Origin: Eledone cirrhosa
Lineage: Eukaryota; Mollusca; Cephalopoda; Octopoda; Eledonidae
DNA: 64,000 bases
Direction of reading: 5' to 3'
Assembly: GCA_964016885.1 (NCBI GenBank)
Contig: OZ024740.1
Span: forward strand, 302,497,545 to 302,561,544
The stretch's first letter is position 1. Every line of letters begins with the position of its first letter. Shown in pieces: positions 47,241-58,125 of the stretch. A program made the translations under genes and the position numbers. The notes below the pieces were generated by a model. It searched no databases, had not been told where the DNA came from, and worked only from the letters and a program-made list of their open reading frames with translations.

Positions 47241-50200
47241 GGTAGCACCACTATGTTGGTAGCACTACTATGTTGGTAGCCCCACTATGTTGGTAGCCCC
47301 ACTATGTTGGTAGCACCACTATGTTGGTAGCCCCACTATGTTGGTAGCCCCACTATGTTGGTAGCCCCACTATGTTGGTAGCACTACTATGTTGGTAGCC
47401 CCACTATGTTGGTAGCACTACTATATTGGTAGCCCTACTATGTTAGTAGCCCCACTATGTTGGTAGCACTACTATGTTGGTAGCACTACTATGTTGGTAG
47501 CCCCACTATGTTGGTAGCACTACTATGCTGGTAGCCCCACTATGTTGGTAGCACTACTATGTTGGTAGCCCCACTATGTTGGTAGCACTACTATGTTGGT
47601 AGCACTACTATGTTGGTAGCACTACTATGTTGGTAGCACTACTATGTTGGTAGCACTACTATGTTGGTAGCACTACTATGTTGGTAGCCCCACTATGTTG
47701 GTAGCACTACTATGCTGGTAGCCCCACTATGTTGGTAGCACTACTATGCTGGTAGCCCCACTATGTTGGTAGCACAACTATGTTGGTAGCGCCACTATGT
47801 TGGTAGCACTACTATGCTGGTAGCCCCACTATGTTGGTAGCACCACTATGTTGGTAGCACTACTATGTTGGTAGCACTACTATGTTGGTAGCCCCACTAT
47901 GTTGGTAGCACTACTATGTTGGTAGCCCCACTATGCTGGTAGCCCCACTATGTTGGTAGCACCACTATGTTGGTAGCCACACTATGTTGGTAGCACTACT
48001 ATATTGGTAGCCCTACTATGTTAGTAGCCCCACTATGTTGGTAGCCCTACTATGTTGGTAGCCCCACTATGTTGGTAGCCCCACTATGTTGGTAGCACTA
48101 CTATGTTGGTAGCACTACTATGTTGGTAGCCCCACTATGTTGGTAGCACTACTATATTGGTAGCCCCACTATGTTGGTAGCACTACTATGTTGGTAGCCC
48201 CACTATGTTGGTAGCACTACTATGTTGGTAGCACTACTATGTTGGTAGCCCCACTATGTTGGTAGCACTACTATGTTGGTAGCCCTACTATGTTGGTAGC
48301 ACTACTATGTTGGTAGCACTACTATGTTGGTAGCACCACTATGTTGGTAGCCCTACTATGTTGGTAGCACCACTATGTTGGTAGCCCCACTATGTTGGTA
48401 GCCCAACTATGTTGGTAGCCCCACTATGTTGGTAGCACTACTATGTTGGTAGCCCTACTATGTTGGTAGCCCCACTATGTTGGTAGCCCCACTATGTTGG
48501 TAGCCCCACTATGTTGGTAGCACCACTATGTTGGTAGCACCACTATGTTGGTAGCACCACTATGTTGGTAGCACTACTATGTTGGTAGCCCCACTATGTT
48601 AGTAGCACCACTATGTTGGTAGCACCACTATGTTGGTAGCCCCACTATGTTGGTAGCCCCACTATATTGGTAGCACTACTATGTTGGTAGCCCCACTATG
48701 TTGGTAGCACCACTATGTTGGTAGCCCCACTATGTTGGTAGCCCCACTATGTTGGTAGCCCCACTATGTTGGTAGCCCTACTATGTTGGTAGCACTACTA
48801 TGTTGGTAGCACTACTATGTTGGTAGCCCCACTATGTTGGTAGCCCCACTATGTTGGTAGCCCCACTATGTTGGTAGCACCACTATGTTGGTAGCACTAC
48901 TATGTTGGTAGCCCCACTATGTTGGTAGCCCCACTATGTTGGTAGCACTACTATGTTGGTAGCCCCACTATGTTGGTAGCACCACTATGTTGGTAGCACT
49001 ACTATGTTGGTAGCCCCACTATGTTGGTAGCACTACTATGTTGGTAGCACTACTATGTTGGTAGCCCCACTATGTTGGTAGCCCCACTATGTTGGTAGCC
49101 CCACTATGTTGGTAGCCCCACTATGTTGGTAGCACTACTATGTTGGTAGCCCCACTATGTTGGTAGCCCCACTATGTTGGTAGCACTACTATGTTGGTAG
49201 CCCCACTATGTTGGTAGCCCCACTATGTTGGTAGCACTACTATGTTGGTAGCCCCACTATGTTGGTAGCCCCACTATGTTGGTAGCACTACTATATTGGT
49301 AGCCCAACTATGTTGGTAGCCCCACTATGTTGGTAGCCCCACTATGTTGGTAGCCCCACTATATTGGTAGCACTACTATGTTGGTAGCCCCACTATGTTG
49401 GTAGCACCACTATGTTGGTAGCCCCACTATGTTGGTAGCCCCACTATGTTGGTAGCCGCACTATGTTGGTAGCCCCACTATGTTGGTAGCACTACTATGT
49501 TGGTAGCACTACTATGTTGGTAGCCCCACTATGTTGGTAGCACTACTATATTGGTAGCCCCACTATGTTGGTAGCACTACTATGTTGGTAGCCCCACTAT
49601 TTTGGTAGCCCCACTATGTTGGTAGCCCCACTATGTTGGTAGCCCCACTATGTTGGTAGCCCAACTATGTTGGTAGCACTACTATGTTGGTAGCCCCACT
49701 ATGTTGGTAGCCCCACTATGTTGGTAGCACTACTATGTTGGTAGCCCCACTATGTTGGTAGCCCCACTGTGTTGGTAGCCCCACTATGTTGGTAGCCCCA
49801 CTATGTTGGTAGCACCACTATGTTGGTAGCACCACTATGTTGGTAGCCCCACTATGTTGGTAGCCCCACTATGTTGGTAGCCCCACTATGTTGGTAGCAC
49901 CACTATGTTGGTAGCACTACTATGTTGGTAGCACTACTATGCTGGTAGCACAACTATGTTGGTAGCACCACTATGTTGGTAGCACTACTATGTTGGTAGC
50001 ACTACTATGCTGGTAGCACAACTATGTTGGTAGCACCACTATGTTGGTAGCCCCACTATGTTGGTAGCCCCACTATGTTGGTAGCCCCACTATGTTGGTA
50101 GCCCCACTATGTTGGTAGCACTACTATGTTGGTAGCACCACTATGTTGGTAGCCCTACTATGTTGGTAGCCCCACTATGTTGGTAGCACTACTATGTTGG

Positions 50201-50804
50201 TAGCACTACTATGTTGGTAGCCCTACTATGTTGGTAGCCCAACTATGTTGGTAGCCCCACTATGTTGGTAGCACTACTATGCTGGTAGCAGCACTATGCT
50301 GGTAGCCCCACTATGTTGGTAGCCCCACTATGTTGGTAGCCCCACTATGTTGGTAGCACTACTATGTTGGTAGCCCCACTATATTGGTAGCACTACTATG
50401 CTGGTAGCCCCACTATATTGGTAGCCCCACTATGTTGGTAGCACCAATATGTTGGTAGCACTACTATGCTGGTAGCAGCACTATGCTGGTAGCACTACTA
50501 TGTTGGTAGCCCCACTATATTGGTAGCACCACTATGTTGGTAGCACCACTATGTTGGTAGCACTACTATGCTGGTAGTAGCACTATGCTGGTAGCACTTC
50601 TATGTTGGTAGCACTATTATGTTGGTAGAAGCACTATCTATATTCCTAATTAAGTTTAGCCACTTGTTTTATACATACTGTCAATGTCAGATATACCCTA
50701 CACTAGTTTGTGATTGCAGAGTTCAAAGTTCAACATTAATATTATATTGGATATTTAACGAGTGGGGAAATACGCAGGTTAGAATTATTACATACTCATG
50801 GAAG

Positions 50805-50837
<33 letters not shown>

Positions 50838-50865
50838 CTAAACAAATTCTAAAGTCTGTCTTAAG

Positions 50866-51095
50866 CCAGAAGGCTCATTTGGCCGGTGTTTATCCCGGTT
50901 TCATGGCGTGAAGCGACTGAGAGTACAAGACTCCCCCCTGGATAGGACGCCAGTCCATCGCAGGGTTAATCCTCCAGCTATTGCTGGTACTCATTTTCAG
51001 CTGAGTATACTGGAGCAACGTGTCAAGAACACAACACGCAACCCAGGAATCGAGACCACGACATTATGATCGTAAGGCCACGTGCCTCCACATAT
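50866..51095 (-). mobile_element. SINE with conserved GATGGACTGGCGTCC domain
   Basis: On the minus strand it starts with a tRNA-like part (GGCACGTGGCCTTACG, B-box-like GGTCTCGATTCC). It contains the phrases GATGGACTGGCGTCCTATCC and AAACCGGGATAAACACCGGC, and ends in AAGACAGACTT. I recall the GATGGACTGGCGTCC phrase from widely distributed invertebrate SINEs with a shared central domain, but cannot name the family safely. A third SINE type in the window. Confidence 0.75.
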
Positions 51096-51211
51096 ATGTA
51101 TATACTTATAGATGTATATACATACATATATATATACGTATATATATATCCATATACATTCATACATACATCTCTCTCTCTCTCTGTATATCTATATATA
51201 TATATATACAT
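51096..51211. repeat. TA/CA-rich microsatellite patch
   Basis: ATATAC and TCTCTC repeats between the SINE and the palindrome. Confidence 0.85.
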
Positions 51212-51322
51212 ATAGGAAAAAGTATGACCCCGACGGCAGAGCTCAAGCCGTTTCGACGGCTATTTCTGAAATAGCCGTCAAAACGGCTTGAGCTCTGCCG
51301 TCGGAGTAATACTTTTTCCTAT
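51212..51322. repeat. Perfect GC-rich palindrome, GACGGC family
   Basis: ATAGGAAAAAGTATGACCCC starts the left arm and GGAGTAATACTTTTTCCTAT ends the right arm. The centre is at about 51267 with CTATTT-CTG-AAATAG. Arms of about 54 bp match except near AGTATGACC/GGAGTAATACT and one inner base. Each arm contains GACGGC, AGAGCTC and AAGCCGTTT. Related to the degraded foldback at 23.0 kb. Confidence 0.92.
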
Positions 51323-52060
51323 TTCCTACTCTACTACCCTAAGTATTGAGTACTCTGGTGCGTTATGGTCCACCTGGTTCCTTACCACGTTTCCTTTGTT
51401 ATATATATATATATATATACATATATATAATGTTAATGTCATAAAATATCTGACTCTTCAAAATACAGAAATGTTGCACAGTTTTAGTACAGCCTTCAGA
51501 TATTCAAATACAAATCTCGCTCTTAATCAGTTAAACACTTCCGTTGCTGAGCTTTTGACATCTCCTTCTACATGCCCACCAGATATAACTATCTGTGTTG
51601 TGATTCTTGTTGCCAAATCGTTAAAGATGTGGAATAGAAAAATGAAATATAGAAATATATCAATGGAGATTATATGCAGTCCTTTGTTGCGAACGGCTTA
51701 GAGATTGAAAATGATAAACTAGGAAATAACGAAGAAATGATTTTACTAAATTTCATTCAGAAAGCAGGTACAAATCCATATATCTGGAACAGGGGATAGA
51801 TTTTATCGAAGACAATGAAGATACCCACTAGACGGTCGTTATTGACGATGTTGCTGGTGCTTTTATTTTTTAATCCTAGTTAGAATTGTTCCAGTATTTA
51901 GAAACTGTGTATCTAATGTGTCCCTTCTTTACTCAAAATGGTAAGTCTATGCTAGGGGAAGATTCCACTACTCTTCTTCTCGGGTCGAACAACCACTATG
52001 TTATTGTGTTGAATATTCTCACATTCTTCTGGTGCAAGATCCTGATAGCTGGCTGACATG
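51323..52060. other. No recognised feature
   Basis: Includes a TA patch at 51403-51428. The phrase CCTGATAGCTGGCTGAC at 52031 recurs at 54089, so part of this is an unnamed repeat. Confidence 0.5.
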
Positions 52061-52061
52061 A

Positions 52062-52079
52062 GGTATATATATATGTATA

Positions 52080-52140
<61 letters not shown>

Positions 52141-52160
52141 ATATATAATATATATATAAC
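52062..52160. repeat. (TA)n tract
   Basis: TA and ATGTATAT repeats ending directly at the PLE fragment. Confidence 0.95.
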
Positions 52161-52499
52161 GCGGATAATACGTGCTCCCTCAGCAATTGTCCGATACGCC
52201 ACACAGACTGTTGCTTGAACCCCTACATGGTTCATAAGATCGAGTGTCACAAGCGCAAATATTATTACATCGGCAGCCCCATTCGTCCGCTGCACATATG
52301 AACAAAGGAGCACGTCAGCACTGGAGCCTCGTCCTTTCGAGAACATATAACAAAATATGTAAACAATGACGGAAGACCACTGTCAGCAAGAGAACGCAAC
52401 ATTGGAACACTAAGGATCAAGAATATAATTTGGTTCAGACGACTAGAACCGCCAATTAACAATAGGTCCGAAAGGATGGAAACGCGGTGGCTAATCTAA
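52161..52499 (+). pseudogene. Penelope-like element remnant 3: zinc-binding and GIY-YIG domain
   Basis: One frame of 113 codons with a single internal stop (TGA near 52298). It reads CSLSNCPI, a cysteine cluster, then VHKIEC, YYYIGSPIRPLHI and, after the stop, TKEHVSTGASSF and LRIKNIIWFRRLEPPINNRSE. These are the order and phrases of the C-terminal GIY-YIG nuclease of Penelope-like elements. The reverse transcriptase is absent; the fragment starts at the (TA)n tract. It belongs to a different lineage from the two PLEs at 29.5 and 34 kb. Confidence 0.82.
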
Positions 52500-52960
52500 C
52501 CCGAATGACATCACACACACACACCATAACAAGCGAGCGAATGGATGTTATTGTACATTTGGCCCGCCTCCCGACATACAAACCGACGGTCAGGCTATGC
52601 TGCTATGCTGTACCTGCCACCAACCTTTCGCCTACCAGCCTGTTACATCAACCAGAACCACTTCAATGCAAAGAAAGAACAACTCTCGCGTCTGCGCACG
52701 AGCGCTGTCATATTACGATCACCCTACGCTTTAGATGCTACTAGAGACATTAACCACCTCTGAATGAGCACGCCTATTTTGCATGCGCGAACCTGATGGG
52801 GAATATTCGTTGGCATATTTCAATGAGTCTGTCACCGACATAAGCAACAAATAGCCAGGTAGATTGTTTTCCGACAAACCTCCGAAATTCTTTCAGTATC
52901 CCCTGACGATGGATGTGAATTCCGAAATATAGGGGCCATTAACTGTATTCCGAGGTAGAG
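52500..52960 (+). other. 3' region of PLE remnant 3
   Basis: Sequence after the stop codon, with no long frame of its own, containing a hammerhead-like motif about 400 bp downstream. This is the same order (GIY-YIG, then hammerhead) as in PLE 2. Confidence 0.6.
52899..52935 (+). ncRNA. Hammerhead-like motif 3' of PLE remnant 3 (CUGACGA core)
   Basis: Stem I UCCC (52899-52902) with GGGG (52932-52935, last pair G-U), core CUGACGA at 52903-52909, one unpaired U, stem II GGA...UCC, GAA at 52924-52926, loopless stem III AUAU, cleavage-position A 52931. The plan is the same as at 28.68 kb (extra base, short stem II, loopless stem III) but the stem sequences are different. Confidence 0.6.
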
Positions 52961-53042
52961 TCATCTCTGGTTTTCATTCTATTTTACAGCTCTCTTGCTC
53001 TTTATCTCATTTCTTCCTATTTTGTTACTGGGAAATTTATCC

Positions 53043-53044
<2 letters not shown>

Positions 53045-53083
<39 letters not shown>

Positions 53084-53195
53084 TGCGTGTGTGTGTGTGT
53101 GTGTGTGTGCGTGGGTGTGCGCGCGTGTGTGTGTGCGTGTGTGCGTGTGTGTGTATATATATATGTGTTGGGGGGGTTCGTGTGTGTGTGTGTGT
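53045..53195. repeat. (TA)n(TG)n compound microsatellite
   Basis: TA run, TG-rich run with GTGCG variants, a short TA run and a second TG run. Confidence 0.96.
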
Positions 53196-53488
53196 GTGAA
53201 AATGAGAGTCGCGCGTGACTAAAAATATACGAATGAATAAAAAATATAGGAGAAAGACAAGCGAAACAACTGATAAACAAATACTGTCTGTGTTCGTACA
53301 TTTTGGTGTCTTCGCTCATATTCTTTTCTTTATTTTATATATATATATATATCAGCAAAGAGATGTTTAACTTGCTGGTAATTCAACAAATTTATTTATT
53401 ATAACAGATGCGAAGCACTCTACAAATTTTCCTGGAGTATAATATCAATGATATTAATAAATGGAAACTATACTTATAAAACCATATT

Positions 53489-53557
53489 TATTTTATTATA
53501 TTTATTTCAAGGGTAGATACCAAAAAAACTTTTTGTACGCACTCATCAGATAAAATA
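53489..53557 (-). ncRNA. Hammerhead-like motif (AU-rich family, copy 2)
   Basis: On the minus strand: stem I UAUUUUAU with AUAAAAUA (eight pairs), CUGAUGA (53543-53549), an altered stem II (GUGCGUAC with a CUACC insertion on the other strand), GAA, stem III AUA-AA-UAU and cleavage-position A. The core is intact, stem II is disturbed by the insertion. Confidence 0.6.
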
Positions 53558-53816
53558 CAAAATTGGTTTTATAAATAGTGACATACCGGAAAAACCAGAC
53601 TTTAACGGTTCAGGTTCCAAATGTATTATACAGGGTGTGTATATGTGTAGTGTATATATATATCAATGATATTAATAAATGGAAACTACATTTATAAAAC
53701 CATATTTATTTTATTATATTTATTTCAAGGGTACCTTAACGGTTCAGGTTCCAAATGGAACCTGAACCGTTAAGGTCTTTTTTTCGGGTATGTCACTATT
53801 TATAAAACAAATTTTA

Positions 53817-53880
53817 TATTTTATCTGATGAGAGCGTACCAAAGTTTTTTTGGTACCCTAGAAATAAATATAATAAAATA
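53817..53880 (+). ncRNA. Hammerhead-like ribozyme motif (AU-rich family, copy 3)
   Basis: Stem I UAUUUUAU (53817-53824) with AUAAAAUA (53873-53880), core CUGAUGA at 53825-53831, stem II GAGCGUACC (53832-53840) with GGUACCCUA (53852-53860), GAA at 53861-53863, stem III AUA-AA-UAU (53864-53871), cleavage-position A 53872. Stem II pairs except positions 1 (G-A) and 4 (C-C). The sister copies have U at the last base, giving G-U or A-U. Together with 39.55 kb this is the most complete fold in the window. Confidence 0.7.
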
Positions 53881-53930
53881 AATATACACTACACATATAC
53901 ACACCCTGTATAATACAGGAGTATACTCAG

Positions 53931-55254
53931 GGGAACCTTAATGATTCCTCAATTTAAAAACATAGCAGTGAAGTCCAATCGTATTACTGTTTATTTTATT
54001 TTTTAAGTGGAGGTCACATTGAATAATGTAATCTCAGACACAATACGCATTGCAATAGTTATAAACACATTTGTTCTGGTGCACGTTCCTGATAGCTGGC
54101 TGACCTGAGGCATGCAGAATATAATATTCTACACAGGAGTATTGCGAGGGAAACTTTGCCTAGTTGCCCTATATCAAAAATAACTAGCAACCAAATCCTA
54201 TCATATTACCTTTTTTGAAAAGGGAAGATTACAGTGTTTATTGTTATCACAGACACAATATTCAATGGAATAGTTATGAGTTAATCACATTTGATAGATA
54301 GTTTGTCTTCTAGGTGGATCATAAACAACTCAACCTGTTAGATATAAAAGTAAAATTTTACTCAGTTCCTACGCTTACTTTTAAAATGCGAATGTATTTC
54401 TAGATGAAATGTGTAGACATAACATGTGATATTCACTGATGTAACTCATCTGTTTATGAATCTGTTTGATTTTTTCTGAGCTGGGCTAAGCAATAATCAA
54501 ATAAACAGCACTGCCAACACGGCTGGGACTACCAACAACAAGAACAACAACACTATCTACACCACATCTATTAACATTTTCAATCAACTCCACCAATGTG
54601 GCAAACAATAGATAAACTACAACAAAAACAACTATTTTTAAAAGGCGGTCCAAGATCATACCTACTCAATCCGCCTTAATAGCTGATGGTATTGGAAGTG
54701 GCCGTTTAAATAGAAGCTGGAAACACGTAAGCGTTACATGTAAATCGTTACAATCGTTGCACTGATTCTAAATATACAGCAAATAGAATACAAAATGAAG
54801 CTAGTTTACGCGTTAGAATCGATAGTAGAGAAATTAGAAAGAATTGTTACCGTACTTCGTATGTCTTAATGTTAAAGATCTGCGAAACGCTTTAATTCAT
54901 ACATTTCCATAACGGCAATATATGAAGAAGGACCATTAAAGGGTCGAATTATTACAAACGTAGAAATGTTTCAATGAAAAGGGACGATTAAAGAGAGATG
55001 CATAATCAATATTCTTTTGGTCTTGTATAGATGACCTAATGACACCTTCATTCTAGTAAGAATATCTATCGTCAACCCACCACCCGCATTTATTAAATGG
55101 CTGTCTGTATCAGATAAGCTGTAACTCGCCAGTAGCAAAATGAAGTAAACGATATCGAAGGCGGGGCGATGTATACGGAAGGATCTGTAGCTGGTTCAGT
55201 GCGTCGGGAAGTGAGCGATCAATAGAAGAAATACAAGAAATAGAAGCTGATCAT
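53931..55254. other. No recognised feature
   Basis: Two related blocks begin near 53915 and 54131 (ACAGGAGTATACTCAGGGGAA and CACAGGAGTATTGCGAGGG, each followed by a T-rich patch), so an unnamed repeat is present twice. A C/A-rich patch at 54500-54620 resembles LINE ORF1 linker DNA but has no frame. Confidence 0.45.
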
Positions 55255-55600
55255 ATATAAATAAGAAATTATGAAAGAAAGAGAGAATGATGAATTGAAA
55301 GAAAGAACAAAGGAAAGAAAGAATGTGAGAAGAAAGAAAGGACGAGAGAAAGAAATTGACATAGGACGAATGGCGTGAAATAAGATGGAAAGAATTCCCT
55401 CCTAGATGAGGAATTGAAATTTATTATAATACGTGAAAGAAAAGAAATAAAGATACGTAATTGCAACGGTGGGATGGAGTATATTTGAAGATTGGGGGAT
55501 AAGAATAACTGAATGGTTTAAAGAGAGTATGAATGTGCAGAATGAAGGAAAGAAGGAAGATATGTAGGGTGGAAAGTAAAACGATGTGGAGTAGAAGATG
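55255..55600. repeat. Purine-rich (GAAA)-type tract
   Basis: The plus strand is strongly biased to A and G with many GAAAGAAA units. The minus-strand serine/phenylalanine-rich frames over it are composition artefacts. Confidence 0.85.
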
Positions 55601-55868
55601 GTGGTGTCTGCTCAATGATTCTGGCGGAAAACTATGAGATAATTAGACATTCTCAAATGACCTAGAGGAATATTACCTAGAACGATATGTTGTTACAATT
55701 TATAGCAACACTGGCATTTGCAGCAGACGATCATCAACTTGGCTAATAAGTGACACTGTCCTACCGATAAAATCGCGTTACCTTCTACCAAGAAACATGG
55801 ATAGCATCTCTACAGTCATTCAGCATTACATATGGTCTCAACATATACGTGTATACTTACACGCAGAC

Positions 55869-56597
<729 letters not shown>

Positions 56598-56888
56598 AAG
56601 AAAAAGAGATGAAATCGAAAATGCAACTGGAGTCTTATTTTTTTTTTAAATATATATATTTCAAATCACGTTTATTAAAAAAAAGTCTTCGTGAGCCGCC
56701 TTTTTTTAAAGTAAAGAAATTCAAATACACACACACACACACACACGCACACAAGCACACAAATAAACACACATATCTTTACTTTCTTTATTCAATAGAA
56801 AATATGAATTCTGACACCCCAGCGAACTAACCATATTCACTGAACCAGAACAATTCTCCCATCCCTTTCTCTTGACAATTATCTTTTT

Positions 56889-57066
56889 CGGTGGATTGGC
56901 AGTATCAGTAGAGGGTCGGACGCCATGCTTTCCAGCATAGTTACGTCCCTTTACGATCTGAGTTCAAATCCCGCCGAGGTTGACTTTGCCTTTCATCCTT
57001 ACGGGGTCGATAAAATAAAGTACCAGTAATGCACTGGGTATTTGCTGGCCTTGTGCCTAAAATAGA
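56889..57066 (+). mobile_element. tRNA-derived SINE nested in R24 repeat
   Basis: Full-length copy with head CGGTGGATTGGCAGTATCAG, B-box GTTCAAATCCC, and body GATAAAATAAAGTACCAGTA. The 15-bp target-site duplication GACAATTATCTTTTT lies at 56874-56888 and 57067-57081. The empty site in the other R24 copy (24434-24453, other strand) confirms the insertion point. Confidence 0.95.
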
Positions 57067-57459
57067 GACAATTATCTTTTTATCAAAAAATTCTCTAAAA
57101 AGGCTACAGAATGGATTTCCAAATAAGGGCACAAACATTTAATGAAAATTTGTTCACGTGATAGCCATAATTTCATTTATAACCAACCAAAAAAAAGCCT
57201 TCGTGAGCCTCCTTTTTTCAAGTAAAAAGAAATTCAAACACTCATATATGTAAAAACAACCTGTGACAACCCCCCCCCCCTCTTATTTGAAGAACTATTG
57301 TAACGCGAACTGGCGCGAAATTTATTATAATTATTGACAAACCAATGAAATTACTTCTCGAAAAACCTGGCATTTCGAGCCACTTTTTCCATATAAAACA
57401 AGTAACATTCAGAGACCAACCAGATGTGAGAAAAACCACAGACCCTCCATCTCAACTCA

Positions 57460-57497
57460 CCTTTTGAAAAGCAGAAGAACTGCGAAACCGGTAAAGG
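57460..57497 (+). ncRNA. Hammerhead-like motif with U3/A8 core (R24 family, best copy)
   Basis: Stem I CCUU (57460-57463) with AAGG (57494-57497), core UUGAAAA at 57464-57470, perfect stem II GCAG-AAGAA-CUGC (57471-57483), GAA at 57484-57486, self-complementary stem III ACCGGU (57487-57492), cleavage-position A 57493. Every helix is perfectly paired. Only the core departs from CUGANGA, by U at 3 and A at 8, a change that preserves the 3-8 pair. The loopless stem III points to a dimeric form. Confidence 0.55.
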
Positions 57498-57633
57498 AAC
57501 CAAATAAATAAAATATATATATTTTAAAAAAAAATAAGACTCCAGTTGCATTTTCGATTTCATCTCTTTTTCTTTATACTTTCACTCGTGTAGGACACCT
57601 CGGTTATTTTTCATTTTGTAAAAAAAACCTCAC

Positions 57634-57640
<7 letters not shown>

Positions 57641-57692
<52 letters not shown>
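57641..57692. repeat. (TA)n tract
   Basis: TA run between R24 and the next palindrome. Confidence 0.97.
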
Positions 57693-57696
<4 letters not shown>

Positions 57697-57792
57697 TTCT
57701 ATAGGACTAGAACTGTTTCATTCGGAGGAAATCATCAGGTAAGCCCTGATTATTTCCTCCGAATGAAACAGTTCTAGTCCTGTAGAAGCCAT
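57692..57792. repeat. 100-bp palindrome
   Basis: Arms ATGGCTTCTATAGGACTAGA and its near complement, closing on ATCATCAGGTAAGCCCTGAT at the centre. One mismatch (TATAGG versus CCTGTA) in the outer arm. The minus strand of the left half contains CUGAUGA and GAAA in hammerhead order, but stem I does not pair. Confidence 0.9.
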
Positions 57793-58034
57793 TTCTACAT
57801 TAAATATTTATCTCCGGTATGTATTGAGTACCTTATTTATTGTGGTTATCCCCGATTGAACCCGGGATAAACACACACAAATATATATATATATATATAT
57901 ACATGTATATATATGCATATACTTATACATAGATATATGTCTATATATAAATGCATATATATATAAACAATTAAGTCATACAAAAGTGAGTTAGAAGCGA
58001 AACGAAATTTAATTTCGTTTCGTTATTTGTTTTC

Positions 58035-58065
<31 letters not shown>

Positions 58066-58125
58066 GATATATATATATGTGTGTCTGTGTGTGTGTGTGT
58101 GTTAATATAGGTTGATAGATAGGTA
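57793..58125. repeat. TA-rich microsatellites and a small palindrome
   Basis: TA and TATG repeats at 57882-57965 and 58034-58080, a TG run to 58101, and the short palindrome GAAACGAAATTTAATTTCGT at 57999-58023. Confidence 0.85.

Larger units (their letters stand above)
41516..50632. repeat. 9.1-kb minisatellite of a 17-bp unit
   Basis: About 536 copies of a unit with consensus ACTATGTTGGTAGCCCC. Twelve bases (CTATGTTGGTAG) are almost constant, while the remaining five vary within a small set (CCCCA, CACTA, CACCA, CAGCA, CCCAA, CCCTA, CACAA). Seventeen is not a multiple of three and the unit carries TAG, so every frame on the plus strand is closed every 51 bp; the minus strand also has a stop in each unit. 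It is therefore non-coding. Degenerate units at 41477-41515 mark the left edge. Confidence 0.98.
53443..53930. repeat. Cluster of AU-rich hammerhead repeats, direct and inverted
   Basis: A unit starting TATCAATGATATTAATAAAT occurs at 53443 and again 218 bp later at 53661. The second copy has lost its hammerhead region and turns into an inverted copy through the short palindrome centred at 53754-53755 (arms containing CCTTAACGGTTCAGG). The inverted part restores a plus-strand hammerhead-like motif. Outer ends share ACACCCTGTATAATAC. The 33.6-kb motif upstream of PLE 2 belongs to the same family. Confidence 0.85.
56600..57640 (-). repeat. Repeat family R24, copy interrupted by a SINE
   Basis: Reverse-orientation copy of 23843-24520, running from CACTTTCTAATATAT (57630) down to about 56740. 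A further short inverted piece (56610-56720, TCGAAAATGCAACTGGAGTC) makes the far end a partial foldback. A SINE sits inside at 56889-57066. A (TA)n tract flanks the outer end (57641-57693) as in the other copy. Confidence 0.8.

Noticed and set aside
41516..50632. CRISPR-like array of constant and variable segments
   Set aside because: The constant part is 12 bp and the variable part 5 bp drawn from few states, far from spacer size and diversity, and the genome is clearly eukaryotic. It is a minisatellite.
41516..50632. Repetitive structural protein encoded by the minisatellite
   Set aside because: The unit is 17 bp and contains stop codons on both strands, so all frames are closed at short intervals.
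57702..57746. Hammerhead-like motif on the minus strand of the 57.7-kb palindrome (CUGAUGA, UUUC-CUCC-GAAU, GAAA)
   Set aside because: Core and a short stem II fit, but stem I does not pair and stem III is two pairs with one loop base. Below my limit, though it may be a decayed relative.
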